A DNA stretch of 64,000 nt from Mesobacillus jeotgali (lineage in GTDB: Bacteria > Bacillota > Bacilli > Bacillales > Cytobacillaceae), in contig NZ_CP025025.1 of the NCBI RefSeq assembly GCF_002874535.1, positions 2,713,526 through 2,777,525 on the forward strand, given 5' to 3'. Of the stretch, positions 8,026 to 16,139 are shown piece by piece (position 1 is the first letter of the stretch; the number at the start of each line of letters is the position of its first letter). A program made the translations under genes and the position numbers. The notes beneath the pieces are model-generated. The model did not search any database. It saw nothing but the letters and a program-made list of their open reading frames with translations, and had not been told where the DNA came from.

Positions 8026-9120
8026 ATGAAATTCAGCGCTAAAAAAATTTACAGTATAGTTTTCATTACCGCCGCAGTTATTTCTTTTTTAGCGATACAG
8101 TCAGAACATTACCTTTCCAAGGATTTAACAGTATATGAAAAAATCGGCTCTGGTTCATCGTTTAATTATTTGATAATCGGAGACAGCATTGGCCGGGGTG
8201 CTGGCGCAGAGAATAAGGACTTGCGCTGGTACAGCCAGTTAGAGGTGCTTCTTAAGGATTTCAGCGGATCCCGGGCAAGAAGAAATATGCTTGTTCAAAG
8301 CGGAGCAACCTCCTTTGAAGGAATATATAAACTGCAGAAGTCTCCGAAATTCCAGGACATTGATCTCGTCTTTATAGTTTTTGGCGAAAATGACCGTAAA
8401 TACATGAACTCTGAACAGTTTACTTTTTTTTACGAAAAATTAATCCGAAATGCAAAGGAGCGTTACCCTGGCTCAGAAATCATCACCATCATCGAAAGTC
8501 CTTTAAAACAAGAACAATTTGCTGATGCAATTAATAGATTATCCACCCATTACGGAGCAAAAACACTGGACATGCGCGTTCCCTTCAAGCAATCAGGGAT
8601 GCTCACAGAACAGCTTACGACAGATACTGTACATCCTAACGGCAGGGGATATCAGTTGTACGCAACCTCTATACTTGAACTGATCAAGAATAATATCGAA
8701 ATAGATGCCGAGATTGCCAGTCTGCCAAAGCCATTGACCAGGGATCAAACTTTGCACTTGTATGAAAAAAAACTCGTAACTGCAAGCAAAGGATTCAGGA
8801 GTGAAAATGGAATAAATATAAGCAAAAGACCTGGAGATTATCTAGAGTACAGCTTCGATGGCTCCATTCTTGGTGTAAAGGCCATTCGAAGCCTGGACGG
8901 TGGAAAGCTTAGGGTTTATATTGACGGGGAGTATGTCAGGACACTTTCCACCTGGTGGCCTTTTACTCGTGAAAGGTATCTTTATGTCGCAAGCGGTCTG
9001 GATAATGGCCGGCACACTGTCCGGTTTGAAACAGCAGAAAACTCATCCCTAAATAATACCAACGAAAAGTCAGTCATTCAGATTTCATCGATAATCGTCG
9101 CCAAGGATAAGAAAAATTAA
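8026..9120 (+). CDS. secreted or membrane-anchored SGNH/GDSL hydrolase
   Basis: The SGNH-type esterase domain begins with IIGDSIGRGAG (nucleophile Ser54), then VFIVFGENDRKYM (block III GEND) and DTVHPNGRGYQLYA (catalytic Asp-His, block V). The ATG at 8026 is preferred over an in-frame ATG at 7984. It has GGAGGG 13 nt upstream and gives a clean signal sequence (MKFSAKK then a hydrophobic stretch to about residue 25) with no obvious lipobox, so it may be a signal anchor. The C-terminal 130 residues form an extra beta-rich domain beyond the hydrolase fold. Family members deacylate lipids or cell-wall polymers; the substrate is unknown. It differs from the YpmR SGNH lipoprotein further along. Confidence 0.8.
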   Translation: MKFSAKKIYSIVFITAAVISFLAIQSEHYLSKDLTVYEKIGSGSSFNYLIIGDSIGRGAGAENKDLRWYSQLEVLLKDFSGSRARRNMLVQSGATSFEGIYKLQKSPKFQDIDLVFIVFGENDRKYMNSEQFTFFYEKLIRNAKERYPGSEIITIIESPLKQEQFADAINRLSTHYGAKTLDMRVPFKQSGMLTEQLTTDTVHPNGRGYQLYATSILELIKNNIEIDAEIASLPKPLTRDQTLHLYEKKLVTASKGFRSENGINISKRPGDYLEYSFDGSILGVKAIRSLDGGKLRVYIDGEYVRTLSTWWPFTRERYLYVASGLDNGRHTVRFETAENSSLNNTNEKSVIQISSIIVAKDKKN

Positions 9121-9183
9121 TCATAGAAAAATCCAGTTAAAAAGTGTATGATACTTCCATATGTTTTGAATAAGGAGTTTACT

Positions 9184-9789
9184 ATGAAAAGTGTACTGAA
9201 GAATTTCATTAATGGGATCCTTACAATAGTCCCGATCATTCTCGTTATCTATGTCACTTATAAAACATTCATGTTTTTGGACAGCCTTCTTGGTAATGTT
9301 CTGAAGCCATATTTGCAGGAAAGATACATTCCGGGTATCGGCCTTCTGACGACCATTGTCCTTATCACCATTCTGGGATGGTTGTCCACCCGATTCATCA
9401 CCGGAAGTTTCATCAAGCTAATTGACAGGCTATTGGAAAAAACTCCTTTCGTAAAGACGGTTTATTCTGTTATAAAGGATACGGTCCATTCCTTTCTTGG
9501 TGAGAAAAAGTCGTTTTCCAAGGTCGCCTTGGTTACGATTCCTGGTACCAATATGAAGAGTCTCGGCTTCATTACTACAGAAAATCTAAAGGCGTTCCAT
9601 GAGCCATTGTCTGAGCATGTTGCTGTTTACGTGCCTCAAACGTTCCAGGTAGCAGGATTCACTTTGCTGATCCCCAAGACCGAGGTGGAAATCATTGATG
9701 TCAAGCCAGAAGATGCAATGAAATTCATCCTCTCTGGTGGAATGACTTCCTCTAATGGACAAAAGTCTGTTAATGAAAACAGCCGCTGA
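9184..9789 (+). CDS. DUF502 family membrane protein
   Basis: 201-aa integral membrane protein of the DUF502 family. TM segments span about residues 8-30 (GILTIVPIILVIYVTYKTF) and 45-68 (GLLTTIVLITILGWLSTRF), followed by the family hallmark KTPFVKTVYSVIKDTVHSFL and a cytosolic beta domain (VALVTIPGTNMKSLGFIT). The ATG at 9184 has AAGGAG 7 nt upstream, which fixes the start. The stop codon lies inside the terminator hairpin. Function unknown. It follows the SGNH hydrolase by 60 bp without an obvious terminator between them, so co-transcription is likely. Confidence 0.82.
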   Translation: MKSVLKNFINGILTIVPIILVIYVTYKTFMFLDSLLGNVLKPYLQERYIPGIGLLTTIVLITILGWLSTRFITGSFIKLIDRLLEKTPFVKTVYSVIKDTVHSFLGEKKSFSKVALVTIPGTNMKSLGFITTENLKAFHEPLSEHVAVYVPQTFQVAGFTLLIPKTEVEIIDVKPEDAMKFILSGGMTSSNGQKSVNENSR

Positions 9790-9812
9790 ATTAGCGGCTG
9801 TTTTCATTTTTG
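9778..9812 (+). terminator. intrinsic terminator of the DUF502 gene
   Basis: AACAGCCGCT/AGCGGCTGTT perfect stem overlapping the stop codon, followed by TTCATTTTT. Confidence 0.85.
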
Positions 9813-9873
9813 CCTATATCGTTGTTTTCTGGTGATCTTCTTTCTGCTGAGCATCCCGAAAAAAGAGTCTCCA

Positions 9874-10374
9874 CTATTCAAACGTCACCTCAAGGATTGG
9901 TGTCGCACCCTTTTCGACATCACCTTCTGTCAAAACCCTCAAAGAGGCAGCTTGATCTGTGTTGGTGATAATGATTGGTGTTACCGTACTCTTTGCCTTT
10001 TCGCTGATGATTCCCATATCAAAGGTCACTAGCTTATCCCCGGCCTTCACTGTATCACCTTGCTTCACATGCGTTTCGAACCCTTCTCCCTTGAGGGAAA
10101 CAGTCTCCAATCCAATATGAATCAATATCTCTGCCCCGTTTTTCGCCCTGATTCCGACCGCGTGCTTAGTGGGGAAAACCTGCATGATTTCACCATCGAT
10201 CGGCGAAACGACAACTCCCTCTGACGGTTCAATCGCCAAGCCATCCCCCATCATTTTTTCTGAAAAAACAGGATCCGGAACTGCACTTACCGCTACTGCA
10301 TTCCCTGTAATTGGTGCTACAAGCTGTATTGTTTTCACCGGTTCTTCCTTTTTCCCGAATAGCTTTTTAAGCAT
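9874..10374 (-). CDS. ypqE: orphan PTS glucose-type IIA domain protein
   Basis: Single-domain IIA-Glc phosphocarrier (166 aa). His86 in ILIHIGLETV is the phospho-acceptor and His71 in TKHAVGI its partner; GDGLAIEPSEGVVVSPIDG is the family N-terminal motif. There is no IIB or IIC domain nearby, so it must pair with a permease elsewhere or act as a regulator. The ATG at 10374 has AAGGAAGGG 9 nt upstream. It lies 19 bp after msrB on the same strand, so it is the third gene of an msrA-msrB-ypqE unit like the B. subtilis yppP-yppQ-ypqE neighbourhood. Confidence 0.85.
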   Translation of the reverse strand: MLKKLFGKKEEPVKTIQLVAPITGNAVAVSAVPDPVFSEKMMGDGLAIEPSEGVVVSPIDGEIMQVFPTKHAVGIRAKNGAEILIHIGLETVSLKGEGFETHVKQGDTVKAGDKLVTFDMGIISEKAKSTVTPIIITNTDQAASLRVLTEGDVEKGATPILEVTFE

Positions 10375-10393
10375 AACTATCATCCCTTCCTTT

Positions 10394-10843
10394 TTAAAGC
10401 TTTGATTCGTCCTGAAACAGCTTGAGGTATTCTCCATACCCTTCTTCTTCCATTTTTTCTTTCGGAACAAATCTCAAAGCAGCCGAATTAATGCAATATC
10501 GCAGCCCATTCTCTCCCGGGCCATCGTCAAACACGTGGCCCAAATGGGAATCTGCTGTTTTGCTCCGGACCTCTGTCCTGACCATAAAATGGCTCGTATC
10601 TTGTTTTTCAATTATTTCTTCATCCATAATCGGCTTAGTGAAGCTCGGCCAGCCGCATCCTGCATCATATTTATCTCTGGAACTAAACAATGCCTTTCCT
10701 GAGATGACATCGACATATATTCCCTCTCTTAGGTCATTCCAATATTCATTCCTGAACGGTGGTTCTGTCCCGTTATTTTGCGTTACCTCATACTGCATAG
10801 GAGTCAGTTTTTTCTTTAACTCATCTGGATCTTTTTTCATCAT
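10394..10843 (-). CDS. msrB: peptide-methionine (R)-S-oxide reductase MsrB
   Basis: Reduces the R-epimer of protein methionine sulfoxide with thioredoxin. Seen: the [11 protein letters not shown] substrate loop, [12 protein letters not shown], and [11 protein letters not shown] with the catalytic Cys. The CxxC zinc pairs of some MsrB proteins are absent. The ATG at 10843 overlaps the TGA of msrA (ATGA) and uses the GGGGGG stretch as its ribosome site, so the pair is translationally coupled. About 150 aa is the normal length. Confidence 0.93.
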   Translation of the reverse strand: MMKKDPDELKKKLTPMQYEVTQNNGTEPPFRNEYWNDLREGIYVDVISGKALFSSRDKYDAGCGWPSFTKPIMDEEIIEKQDTSHFMVRTEVRSKTADSHLGHVFDDGPGENGLRYCINSAALRFVPKEKMEEEGYGEYLKLFQDESKL

Positions 10844-11379
10844 TTCTTTTCCCCCCAATGATTCCTGATAAAAGTTGAACGTCCTGAACCAACATGATAA
10901 GCATTATATCTATCTGGGTTTTTCTTATAATAATCCTGATGGTATGTTTCTGCAGGATAAAATGGTTTAGCTTGCAGAATTGGAGTTACGATGGGCTTTT
11001 TAAATACCCCGCTCTCCCCAAGCTTCTTTTTCGATTCTTCCGCTAACTGTTTTTGCTCTTCATTATGATAAAAAATCGCAGTTTGGTATGACTGCCCCCT
11101 ATCGTAGAACTGACCTCCGGGGTCTGTTGGGTCTATTTGCTGCCAGTATAATTGCAGCAGTTTTTCATAAGGAAAAATATCTGGATCGAATGTGATTTGC
11201 ACTGCTTCATAATGACCGGTTGTCTCGCTGCAAACCTGCTCATATGTAGGATTCTCAGTCGTGCCTCCCGTATAGCCGGAAACAACACTGACAATCCCCG
11301 GCTGCTCATCAAACGGCTTGACCATGCACCAGAAACAGCCTCCGGCAAATGTAGCAAGCTCATGATTGCTTTTTTCCAT
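10840..11379 (-). CDS. msrA: peptide-methionine (S)-S-oxide reductase MsrA
   Basis: Reduces the S-epimer of methionine sulfoxide. The catalytic motif GGCFWC (Cys15, Cys18) is followed by [29 protein letters not shown] and the C-terminal HQDYY-KNPDRY-AY block. The ATG at 11379 has GAAGAGG upstream; an upstream in-frame start lacks a good site. First gene of msrA-msrB-ypqE, an oxidative-damage repair operon. Confidence 0.95.
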   Translation of the reverse strand: MEKSNHELATFAGGCFWCMVKPFDEQPGIVSVVSGYTGGTTENPTYEQVCSETTGHYEAVQITFDPDIFPYEKLLQLYWQQIDPTDPGGQFYDRGQSYQTAIFYHNEEQKQLAEESKKKLGESGVFKKPIVTPILQAKPFYPAETYHQDYYKKNPDRYNAYHVGSGRSTFIRNHWGEKK

Positions 11380-11492
11380 AGTGACACCTCTTCTTTCATA
11401 CTTTGAATAAATCAATGAACACTCTTCTCAAATACTTATTCCCTATTGTATAACTTTTAAAGCAAAAAACACATTGAGAACCCTTAAACAGT

Positions 11493-11522
11493 AACAGCCC
11501 CTTCCAGAGAGAAGAGGCTGTT
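11493..11522 (-). terminator. probable terminator of the RsgA-like gene
   Basis: Minus-strand AACAGCC/GGCTGTT stem right after the stop at 11525. The following T-run is weak (ACTGTTTAAG), so termination efficiency is uncertain. Confidence 0.55.
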
Positions 11523-11524
11523 CA

Positions 11525-12598
11525 TTATTTACGTTTGTACTTTGCATTGTGGCGGACTTCCTTACTGATGTTTTTCCAATGTTTCTTTTCATCAGCCTGC
11601 GCCTTTTTATCCAGCTTTCTGTCAATATAAGCAAGTTCTTTTTGCAGCTTTTTATAGCTCACAAGTCTGTTTTCATCAAGATGGCCTTCGCTAATAGCTG
11701 ATCTGACCGCACAGCCTGGTTCGTTTTTATGGCTGCAATCACGAAATTTGCAGGCTTCAGCATATTGCTCAATATCCGCAAAGCTCTCGATGATTCCTTC
11801 CTCACTTGACCAAAGCTGAATTTCCCTCATTCCCGGTGTGTCAATCAGTATCGCCCCTCCAGGAAGCAGAATCATTTCCCGATGAGTCGTAGTATGCTTA
11901 CCCTTATCATCGCTTTCCCTGATTTCCTGGACCAGCTGCTTTTCAAACCCTGTGAAGTAATTGACAAGACTAGACTTACCGACTCCTGACGATCCAATTA
12001 AGGCCACTGTTTTACCTGGCGCAAGATAGGGTTGAACTTCCTCGGTCCCCGTTCCCTCTAGCACGCTCACAGCAATTACAGGTACCCCGATAGCCACTGA
12101 TGAAACTTGATCCATCTTCACTTTTAAATCTGTCACTAAATCGGCTTTGCTCAAGATGATGACAGGGTTTGAACCACTCTCCCAGGCAAGGAGCAGGTAC
12201 CGTTCAATTCTCCTCAGATTCAAATCATCATTGAGTGAATTTACGATGAACACTGTATCAACATTCGCTGCGACAATTTGCTCCTCGGTAACCTGCCCAG
12301 CAGCCTTTCTGGAAAACTTGCTTTTCCGCGGTAAGATACCCTTGATAATCCCTCGCATTTCACCTGGTGAAGTTTGCACGGCAACCCAGTCACCAACTGC
12401 CGGCAGGTCTTCACGACTGATTGCATCAAATGTTAATTTACCAGCCAGAGTGCACAGGTATTCTCCCTCTTCCAGCCACACCCTGTAGCTATGTTTATGC
12501 TCTAACGCTACCCTGCCGAGTTTGAGTCCATCATCATATTGATCATTAAAATAGCTGTACAATTCAGCCGTCATTCCAATATTTTCAAATTTTTTCAA
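11525..12598 (-). CDS. RsgA/YjeQ-family circularly permuted GTPase
   Basis: 357-aa member of the ribosome small-subunit-dependent GTPase A family. An N-terminal OB-like domain precedes the permuted G domain: G4 SKADL near residue 155, then the P-loop GSSGVGKSS near 205, KGKHTTTHRE, and G3 DTPGMRE. The C-terminal zinc knuckle is CKFRDCSHKNEPGC. It is longer than the roughly 300-aa housekeeping Bacillus RsgA and stands apart from the usual rsgA neighbours, so it is probably a second, accessory paralogue. The TTG start has GGAGG 9 nt upstream. The upstream region carries a leader ORF and terminator, suggesting induction when ribosomes are perturbed (inference). Confidence 0.85.
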   Translation of the reverse strand: MKKFENIGMTAELYSYFNDQYDDGLKLGRVALEHKHSYRVWLEEGEYLCTLAGKLTFDAISREDLPAVGDWVAVQTSPGEMRGIIKGILPRKSKFSRKAAGQVTEEQIVAANVDTVFIVNSLNDDLNLRRIERYLLLAWESGSNPVIILSKADLVTDLKVKMDQVSSVAIGVPVIAVSVLEGTGTEEVQPYLAPGKTVALIGSSGVGKSSLVNYFTGFEKQLVQEIRESDDKGKHTTTHREMILLPGGAILIDTPGMREIQLWSSEEGIIESFADIEQYAEACKFRDCSHKNEPGCAVRSAISEGHLDENRLVSYKKLQKELAYIDRKLDKKAQADEKKHWKNISKEVRHNAKYKRK

Positions 12599-12608
12599 TT
12601 CATTATTC

Positions 12609-12674
12609 CTCCATCATGCTTTTAATAAAATAAAAACCACAGGCACGCACAGCCCGTGGTTCATAAGCATGGAG
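12609..12674 (-). promoter_or_regulatory. possible long-range pairing that covers the RsgA-like SD
   Basis: In the minus-strand RNA, CTCCATGCTT (12674-12665) is complementary to AAGCAT-GAT-GGAG (12621-12609), apart from a 3-nt bulge. The pairing encloses the terminator hairpin and includes the GGAGG used by the downstream gene, so it could hold translation off unless remodelled. No folding energy was computed. Confidence 0.4.
12622..12661 (-). terminator. intrinsic terminator between leader ORF and RsgA-like gene (attenuator)
   Basis: Minus strand: AACCAC(GGGC)...(GCCT)GTGGTT stem (12661-12635) followed by TTTTTATTTTATT. It sits between the leader ORF stop (12708) and the GTPase start (12598), where premature termination would block expression of the gene. 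Confidence 0.75.
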
Positions 12675-12707
12675 AAAAAAGACTAGTAGTCGTTTGATCC
12701 GCTTAGG

Positions 12708-12764
12708 TTAAGGGGCCGTGCAACAAGTAATAGACATCATCAATACATTTAACATTCTGCTCAT
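12708..12764 (-). CDS. 18-aa leader peptide upstream of the RsgA-like gene
   Basis: Short ORF MSRMLNVLMMSITCCTAP. It has a good ribosome site (AGGTGGAG) 4 nt before its ATG and a TAA stop. It begins about 27 nt after the predicted transcription start and is followed by an intrinsic terminator and then the GTPase gene. Position, size and terminator fit an attenuation leader in which ribosome progress decides read-through. No homologue is recognised. An independent small protein remains possible. Confidence 0.6.
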   Translation of the reverse strand: MSRMLNVLMMSITCCTAP

Positions 12765-12797
12765 TGCACTCCACCTGCCTCTCGTTAAGTTATTTAT

Positions 12798-12826
12798 AGT
12801 ATATGGAAAAACATTCCTCATGTAAA
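12798..12826 (-). promoter_or_regulatory. sigma-A promoter of the leader / RsgA-like transcript
   Basis: Minus strand: TTTACA (12826-12821), 17-nt spacer, TATACT (12803-12798). Near-consensus vegetative promoter; transcription would begin near 12791, just upstream of the leader ORF. Confidence 0.75.
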
Positions 12827-12932
12827 GCTAAAATTCAATTTTTTTATATTACCACCGAAGCTGTCTCGCACCTATTGCGCCCAATTTGCATATTTTACAT
12901 TTGAGCAACGATTAAAATTAGGAGTGAGGGGT

Positions 12933-13694
12933 ATGTCCATTAGGAATCAGAATGATTACCTGCATAAAGCGGCCATGTATGATTTATTGGCTAATTATTA
13001 TAAATACCTAGACCCGAATAGACATGTCATGTATTACCACAAGCACTTGCGTAATTTAAATAAGGCAGTCCAGTTAATGCGCTCTTATACTGTACCGGCC
13101 GGTCAATCGAACACATTACCATCCATGGTGCGTTTTTTGCACGCTTCTCCGGAATTAAAGGACGTCGATATTTATGTGAATGGCAGCAGAGTGCTCCGTG
13201 ACTTCAGTTATAAAACGAACAGCAGCCACATGCAGCTTCAGCCAGGCAAATATCAAGTCGATATCTATCCTGCAGGAGATAGCGTTTCTACAGTAATCAG
13301 CAAAAAGATTACGGTCGAACCAGGACGGATTTATACAGCAGCCATTGCCGGGCCAGCCAATAAGTTAAGGCTGCTAACATTTGAAGACAACCCACAAACA
13401 CCGGTAGGAGAAACTAAAGCCAGGTTTATCCACCTCTCCCCGGACGCGCCTGCTGTAGATATTGCAGGGAAAAACGGAGATGTAATATTCCCGAACGTGT
13501 CATATAAACAGGCAACAACTTATTTGGCCCTGACCCCAATGACCGTTACATTAGAAGCAAAAGTGGCCGGTACTAAGAATACAGTTGTTACAATTCCTGA
13601 TGTGAAATTGGAGCCAAACAATGCCTACACAATCGTCGCGGTGGGCACTGCAAAAGGCGAACCGCCAATTGAAGTAATTTTATTGCAAGGATAA
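12933..13694 (+). CDS. DUF4397 domain protein
   Basis: 253-aa protein with two DUF4397-type beta-sandwich repeats. The first starts near residue 65 with MVRFLHASPELKDVDIYVNGS, the second near 158 with KARFIHLSPDAPAVDIAG. Both show the R-F-H-x-SP-...-VDI signature. No signal peptide or transmembrane segment is visible. The N-terminal 60 residues are basic/aromatic and Tyr-rich (YYKYL, YYHKHL). The ATG at 12933 has AGGAG 8 nt upstream. It has its own terminator and is divergent from the leader/RsgA-like transcript. Related proteins are often surface or spore associated; function unknown. Confidence 0.82.
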   Translation: MSIRNQNDYLHKAAMYDLLANYYKYLDPNRHVMYYHKHLRNLNKAVQLMRSYTVPAGQSNTLPSMVRFLHASPELKDVDIYVNGSRVLRDFSYKTNSSHMQLQPGKYQVDIYPAGDSVSTVISKKITVEPGRIYTAAIAGPANKLRLLTFEDNPQTPVGETKARFIHLSPDAPAVDIAGKNGDVIFPNVSYKQATTYLALTPMTVTLEAKVAGTKNTVVTIPDVKLEPNNAYTIVAVGTAKGEPPIEVILLQG

Positions 13695-13696
13695 TA

Positions 13697-13723
13697 AGGC
13701 CGGTCGCCCGGCCTGACTTTTTT
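13697..13723 (+). terminator. intrinsic terminator of the DUF4397 gene
   Basis: AGGCCGG-TCG-CCCGGCCT stem followed by GACTTTTTTC, starting 3 nt after the stop. Confidence 0.85.
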
Positions 13724-13810
13724 CTGCAAACTGGTCACTTTCCGCTCCTAATCTATCCTTTTCCAGCCAAAGATTCCTCACTGAAATAACAGTTCCAGCC
13801 TTGACAAGTG

Positions 13811-13848
13811 TAAGAATAAAAAGAAGGCACCCTAAAGAGTACCTTCTT
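13811..13848 (-). terminator. intrinsic terminator of ypmS
   Basis: Minus-strand AAGAAGGTAC.../...GTGCCTTCTT stem followed by TTTATTC, overlapping the ypmS stop region. Confidence 0.8.
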
Positions 13849-14431
13849 AATCTGCTGGAACAAGCAGGGTAAATTTAATGTTGTCCTTCTTCAAATCAAA
13901 TTCATTTACACGGACCTTGATATCACTTTTCAGCTTCAGCCTCTGCATAGATACATATACTCTTTCTTCCTTCGGCTGGATATTTACAGCATCCGGCAAA
14001 TCGTAGCTGTCACGGACAAATTTAAGAACCGTTGATACAGGAAGATTGAGTTTCCCCACTGAAATCGATCTCTGGTTTAAAATTAAATCACCATTCTTCA
14101 ATGCCTGCGGTTCAAAGGTCAGCTTCAACTCCAGCTCTTGACTGAAGAGCGGAAGCGTCCCATATAACTCCACCTCATCTGTGAGCAAAACTTGATAATC
14201 CATCTGACTATTTTTTGCTTCTTCTTCTAAGTAATGATTGATGACCCTGTTTAAATCACGCTTGTTTGTCGATACATTAAAAGCAACATCATCAGTTCCT
14301 GAGCCATTCGTCCCTGGTTCTACTTTTGTTTCCTCTACCGGTGAGGTTATGAGGATCCAAATTAACAGGATGGCTGCAGCCATGACACCCAAAAGAATAA
14401 AGAATCCGATTTTCCATTTATTTTTCATCAT
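13847..14431 (-). CDS. ypmS: YpmS family membrane-anchored protein (DUF2140)
   Basis: 194-aa protein with a basic N-terminus and one signal-anchor helix (IGFFILLGVMAAAILLIWILI, about residues 8-28). The extracytoplasmic domain is beta-rich and carries the YpmS features NRVINHYLEEE, YGTLPLFSQELEL and YVSMQRLKL. It lies 36 bp after the SGNH lipoprotein gene ypmR, as in B. subtilis ypmR-ypmS. Function unknown; the pairing suggests envelope lipid or wall work. Confidence 0.85.
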   Translation of the reverse strand: MMKNKWKIGFFILLGVMAAAILLIWILITSPVEETKVEPGTNGSGTDDVAFNVSTNKRDLNRVINHYLEEEAKNSQMDYQVLLTDEVELYGTLPLFSQELELKLTFEPQALKNGDLILNQRSISVGKLNLPVSTVLKFVRDSYDLPDAVNIQPKEERVYVSMQRLKLKSDIKVRVNEFDLKKDNIKFTLLVPAD

Positions 14432-14466
14432 TTATCTTTGTAACTCCTCTTTCCAATCTTATGACC

Positions 14467-15279
14467 TTAATTAGACATCGAGTCGATGACCTGTTCATCA
14501 AGGATTTCATATATCCGATCAGCAATTAATTGGTACCCCCGGTCATTTGGGTGAAAATAATCAGTATATAACAGATTTTCTTCATTATTAAGGAAAATAT
14601 CATGAATGTCGACAAAGTATGCATTCCCGTCCTGCTTGACTATAGCAAGACTTTGTCCGTTCCACTCATCCACTATTAGATTCATTTCCTTAACATCAGC
14701 AAACCAGTAGTAAAACGGATTGTAGAGCCCGACTAAAACGATCGGAGCTTCTTGGTTTTGGTTTCGAATTGCCAAGAAAATTTCCTGCAGCTGCTCTGCG
14801 AACAATTTTTGTTCTGTTTGGAAATGATTTAGCTTAAGACTTGAAAAATTCTCTTTGACAACCTTCATTAAATCATTCCCGCCAATCGTTAATATGATCA
14901 GGTCGGCTTCTTCAATAGAAGATTGGACATTTTTATTTTTCAGTCTTTTCAGAAGCTGGTCAGTCCGGTTTCCTCTTACACCAAAATTTTCGAAATTCGC
15001 ATTTTTAATTGTCTTTTCATTTTCAAGCTGCTCTGCAAGGTATGGGATATATCCGCCTGTATTCGTACTGTCTCCTACACCCTGTGTGAGTGAGTCCCCC
15101 GCAGCAACAATATGCAAATCCTTCGGAAAGAATGATGTTGGCAATGCTTCTTTTAATTCCACTCCTGTTTCCTTGACCTTATTGAAGTTCCCTTTTTGCA
15201 AGTTTTCAAACTGACTGCAGGATCCTAATATCATGATCAATGTCAGCGCTACATAAAGAAAGGTGAATTTCTTCAACAA
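14467..15279 (-). CDS. ypmR: SGNH/GDSL lipase-like lipoprotein (YpmR)
   Basis: Secreted hydrolase tethered by an N-terminal lipid. Signal peptide with lipobox ILGSC (Cys21); AAGDSLTQGVG carries the nucleophile Ser; LIILTIGGNDLM is block III; and DYFHPNDRGYQLIAD supplies the Asp-His of block V. 270 aa is normal. Probably acts on acyl esters at the outer membrane face or wall. Forms a two-gene unit with ypmS; the upstream gene ypmQ (sco) has its own terminator. Confidence 0.88.
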   Translation of the reverse strand: MLKKFTFLYVALTLIMILGSCSQFENLQKGNFNKVKETGVELKEALPTSFFPKDLHIVAAGDSLTQGVGDSTNTGGYIPYLAEQLENEKTIKNANFENFGVRGNRTDQLLKRLKNKNVQSSIEEADLIILTIGGNDLMKVVKENFSSLKLNHFQTEQKLFAEQLQEIFLAIRNQNQEAPIVLVGLYNPFYYWFADVKEMNLIVDEWNGQSLAIVKQDGNAYFVDIHDIFLNNEENLLYTDYFHPNDRGYQLIADRIYEILDEQVIDSMSN

Positions 15280-15432
15280 TATTAATCACCTACCTTTAAA
15301 AGTATAATCATTATAACATTTAATGTTTATTATGGCGTTACTCACGCATTACTTGCCTTCAACCCTTGTCGGCTTTCTTCCAATTGTTGTTAAATTAATT
15401 TGTTCAAATTGGTTACGCTTATTCCCCAACCC

Positions 15433-15458
15433 AAAAAAACAGGCCACAAATGCGGCCT
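15433..15458 (-). terminator. intrinsic terminator of ypmQ/sco
   Basis: Minus-strand AGGCCGCA-TT-TGTGGCCT stem followed by GTTTTTTT at the stop codon. Confidence 0.85.
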
Positions 15459-16035
15459 ATTGGAGTGTTTTAATATCTTCAATTATTTGCTCAAAAGGAA
15501 CTTCCTTCAATCCTGTATAATATTTCCTCATATCCCCGTTTTGATCGACAAGATAAAAATCAGTACCATGAATGACCTGATCCCCTGTCTCCGGCTTCTT
15601 GACAAGAGTCTTAAAGTTCTCAAGCGCGAATTTTTCTATTTCCTCTTGTGTATAACCTGTAAGGAATGACCAATTCTTGAAATCAACATTGAACTTCTTG
15701 CCATACTCCCTTAGTGCCTCAGGATTGTCCACAGCAGGATCTACACTGAAAGAAACAATCTCCACGTCCTTAAGCCCTTCTTCTTTAATCATATCCTGAA
15801 GCTTCGACATATTGGCCGTCATTGGCGGGCACACATCAGCACAGTTCGTGAATATAAAGCTCGCCATCCAGACTTTTCCTTCTAAATCCGATTTACTTAC
15901 TGATTCACCATCTTGATTCGTGAAAGTAAAATCCTCGATAGGATAATTCTTCGCATCCTTTAGGCCGCTGTTTCCACACCCCGCAGCGAAAATAACAACT
16001 GCTGCAAGCATGAGAAGCGAGATAACCTTTTTCAA
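15457..16035 (-). CDS. ypmQ: SCO1/SenC copper chaperone lipoprotein (BsSco/YpmQ)
   Basis: Membrane-anchored thioredoxin-fold protein needed for CuA assembly of cytochrome c oxidase. Signal peptide with lipobox FAAGC; copper-binding TNCADVCPPM (CxxxCP) near residue 70 and the ligand His in VIHGTDFYLVDQNG near 155. The TTG at 16035 has AGGTG 7 nt upstream; an ATG a few codons earlier overlaps the ribosome site. About 192 aa, as in B. subtilis Sco. Confidence 0.92.
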   Translation of the reverse strand: MKKVISLLMLAAVVIFAAGCGNSGLKDAKNYPIEDFTFTNQDGESVSKSDLEGKVWMASFIFTNCADVCPPMTANMSKLQDMIKEEGLKDVEIVSFSVDPAVDNPEALREYGKKFNVDFKNWSFLTGYTQEEIEKFALENFKTLVKKPETGDQVIHGTDFYLVDQNGDMRKYYTGLKEVPFEQIIEDIKTLQ

Positions 16036-16139
16036 AATCATCACCTGCAATCTTTCGAATAATGTCCATAGACAATTCTAGCAGACGCTTTTGTGAGAAG
16101 AAAGAATAAGGTATGAAAGAAGTGTGAAATTATCATCAT

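Noticed and set aside
13740-13800. Single degenerate 52-bp repeat unit (GTCACTTTCCGCTCC-like stretch)
   Set aside because: Resembles array linkers but has no paired TGTCC/GGACA hexamers; similarity too short to support.
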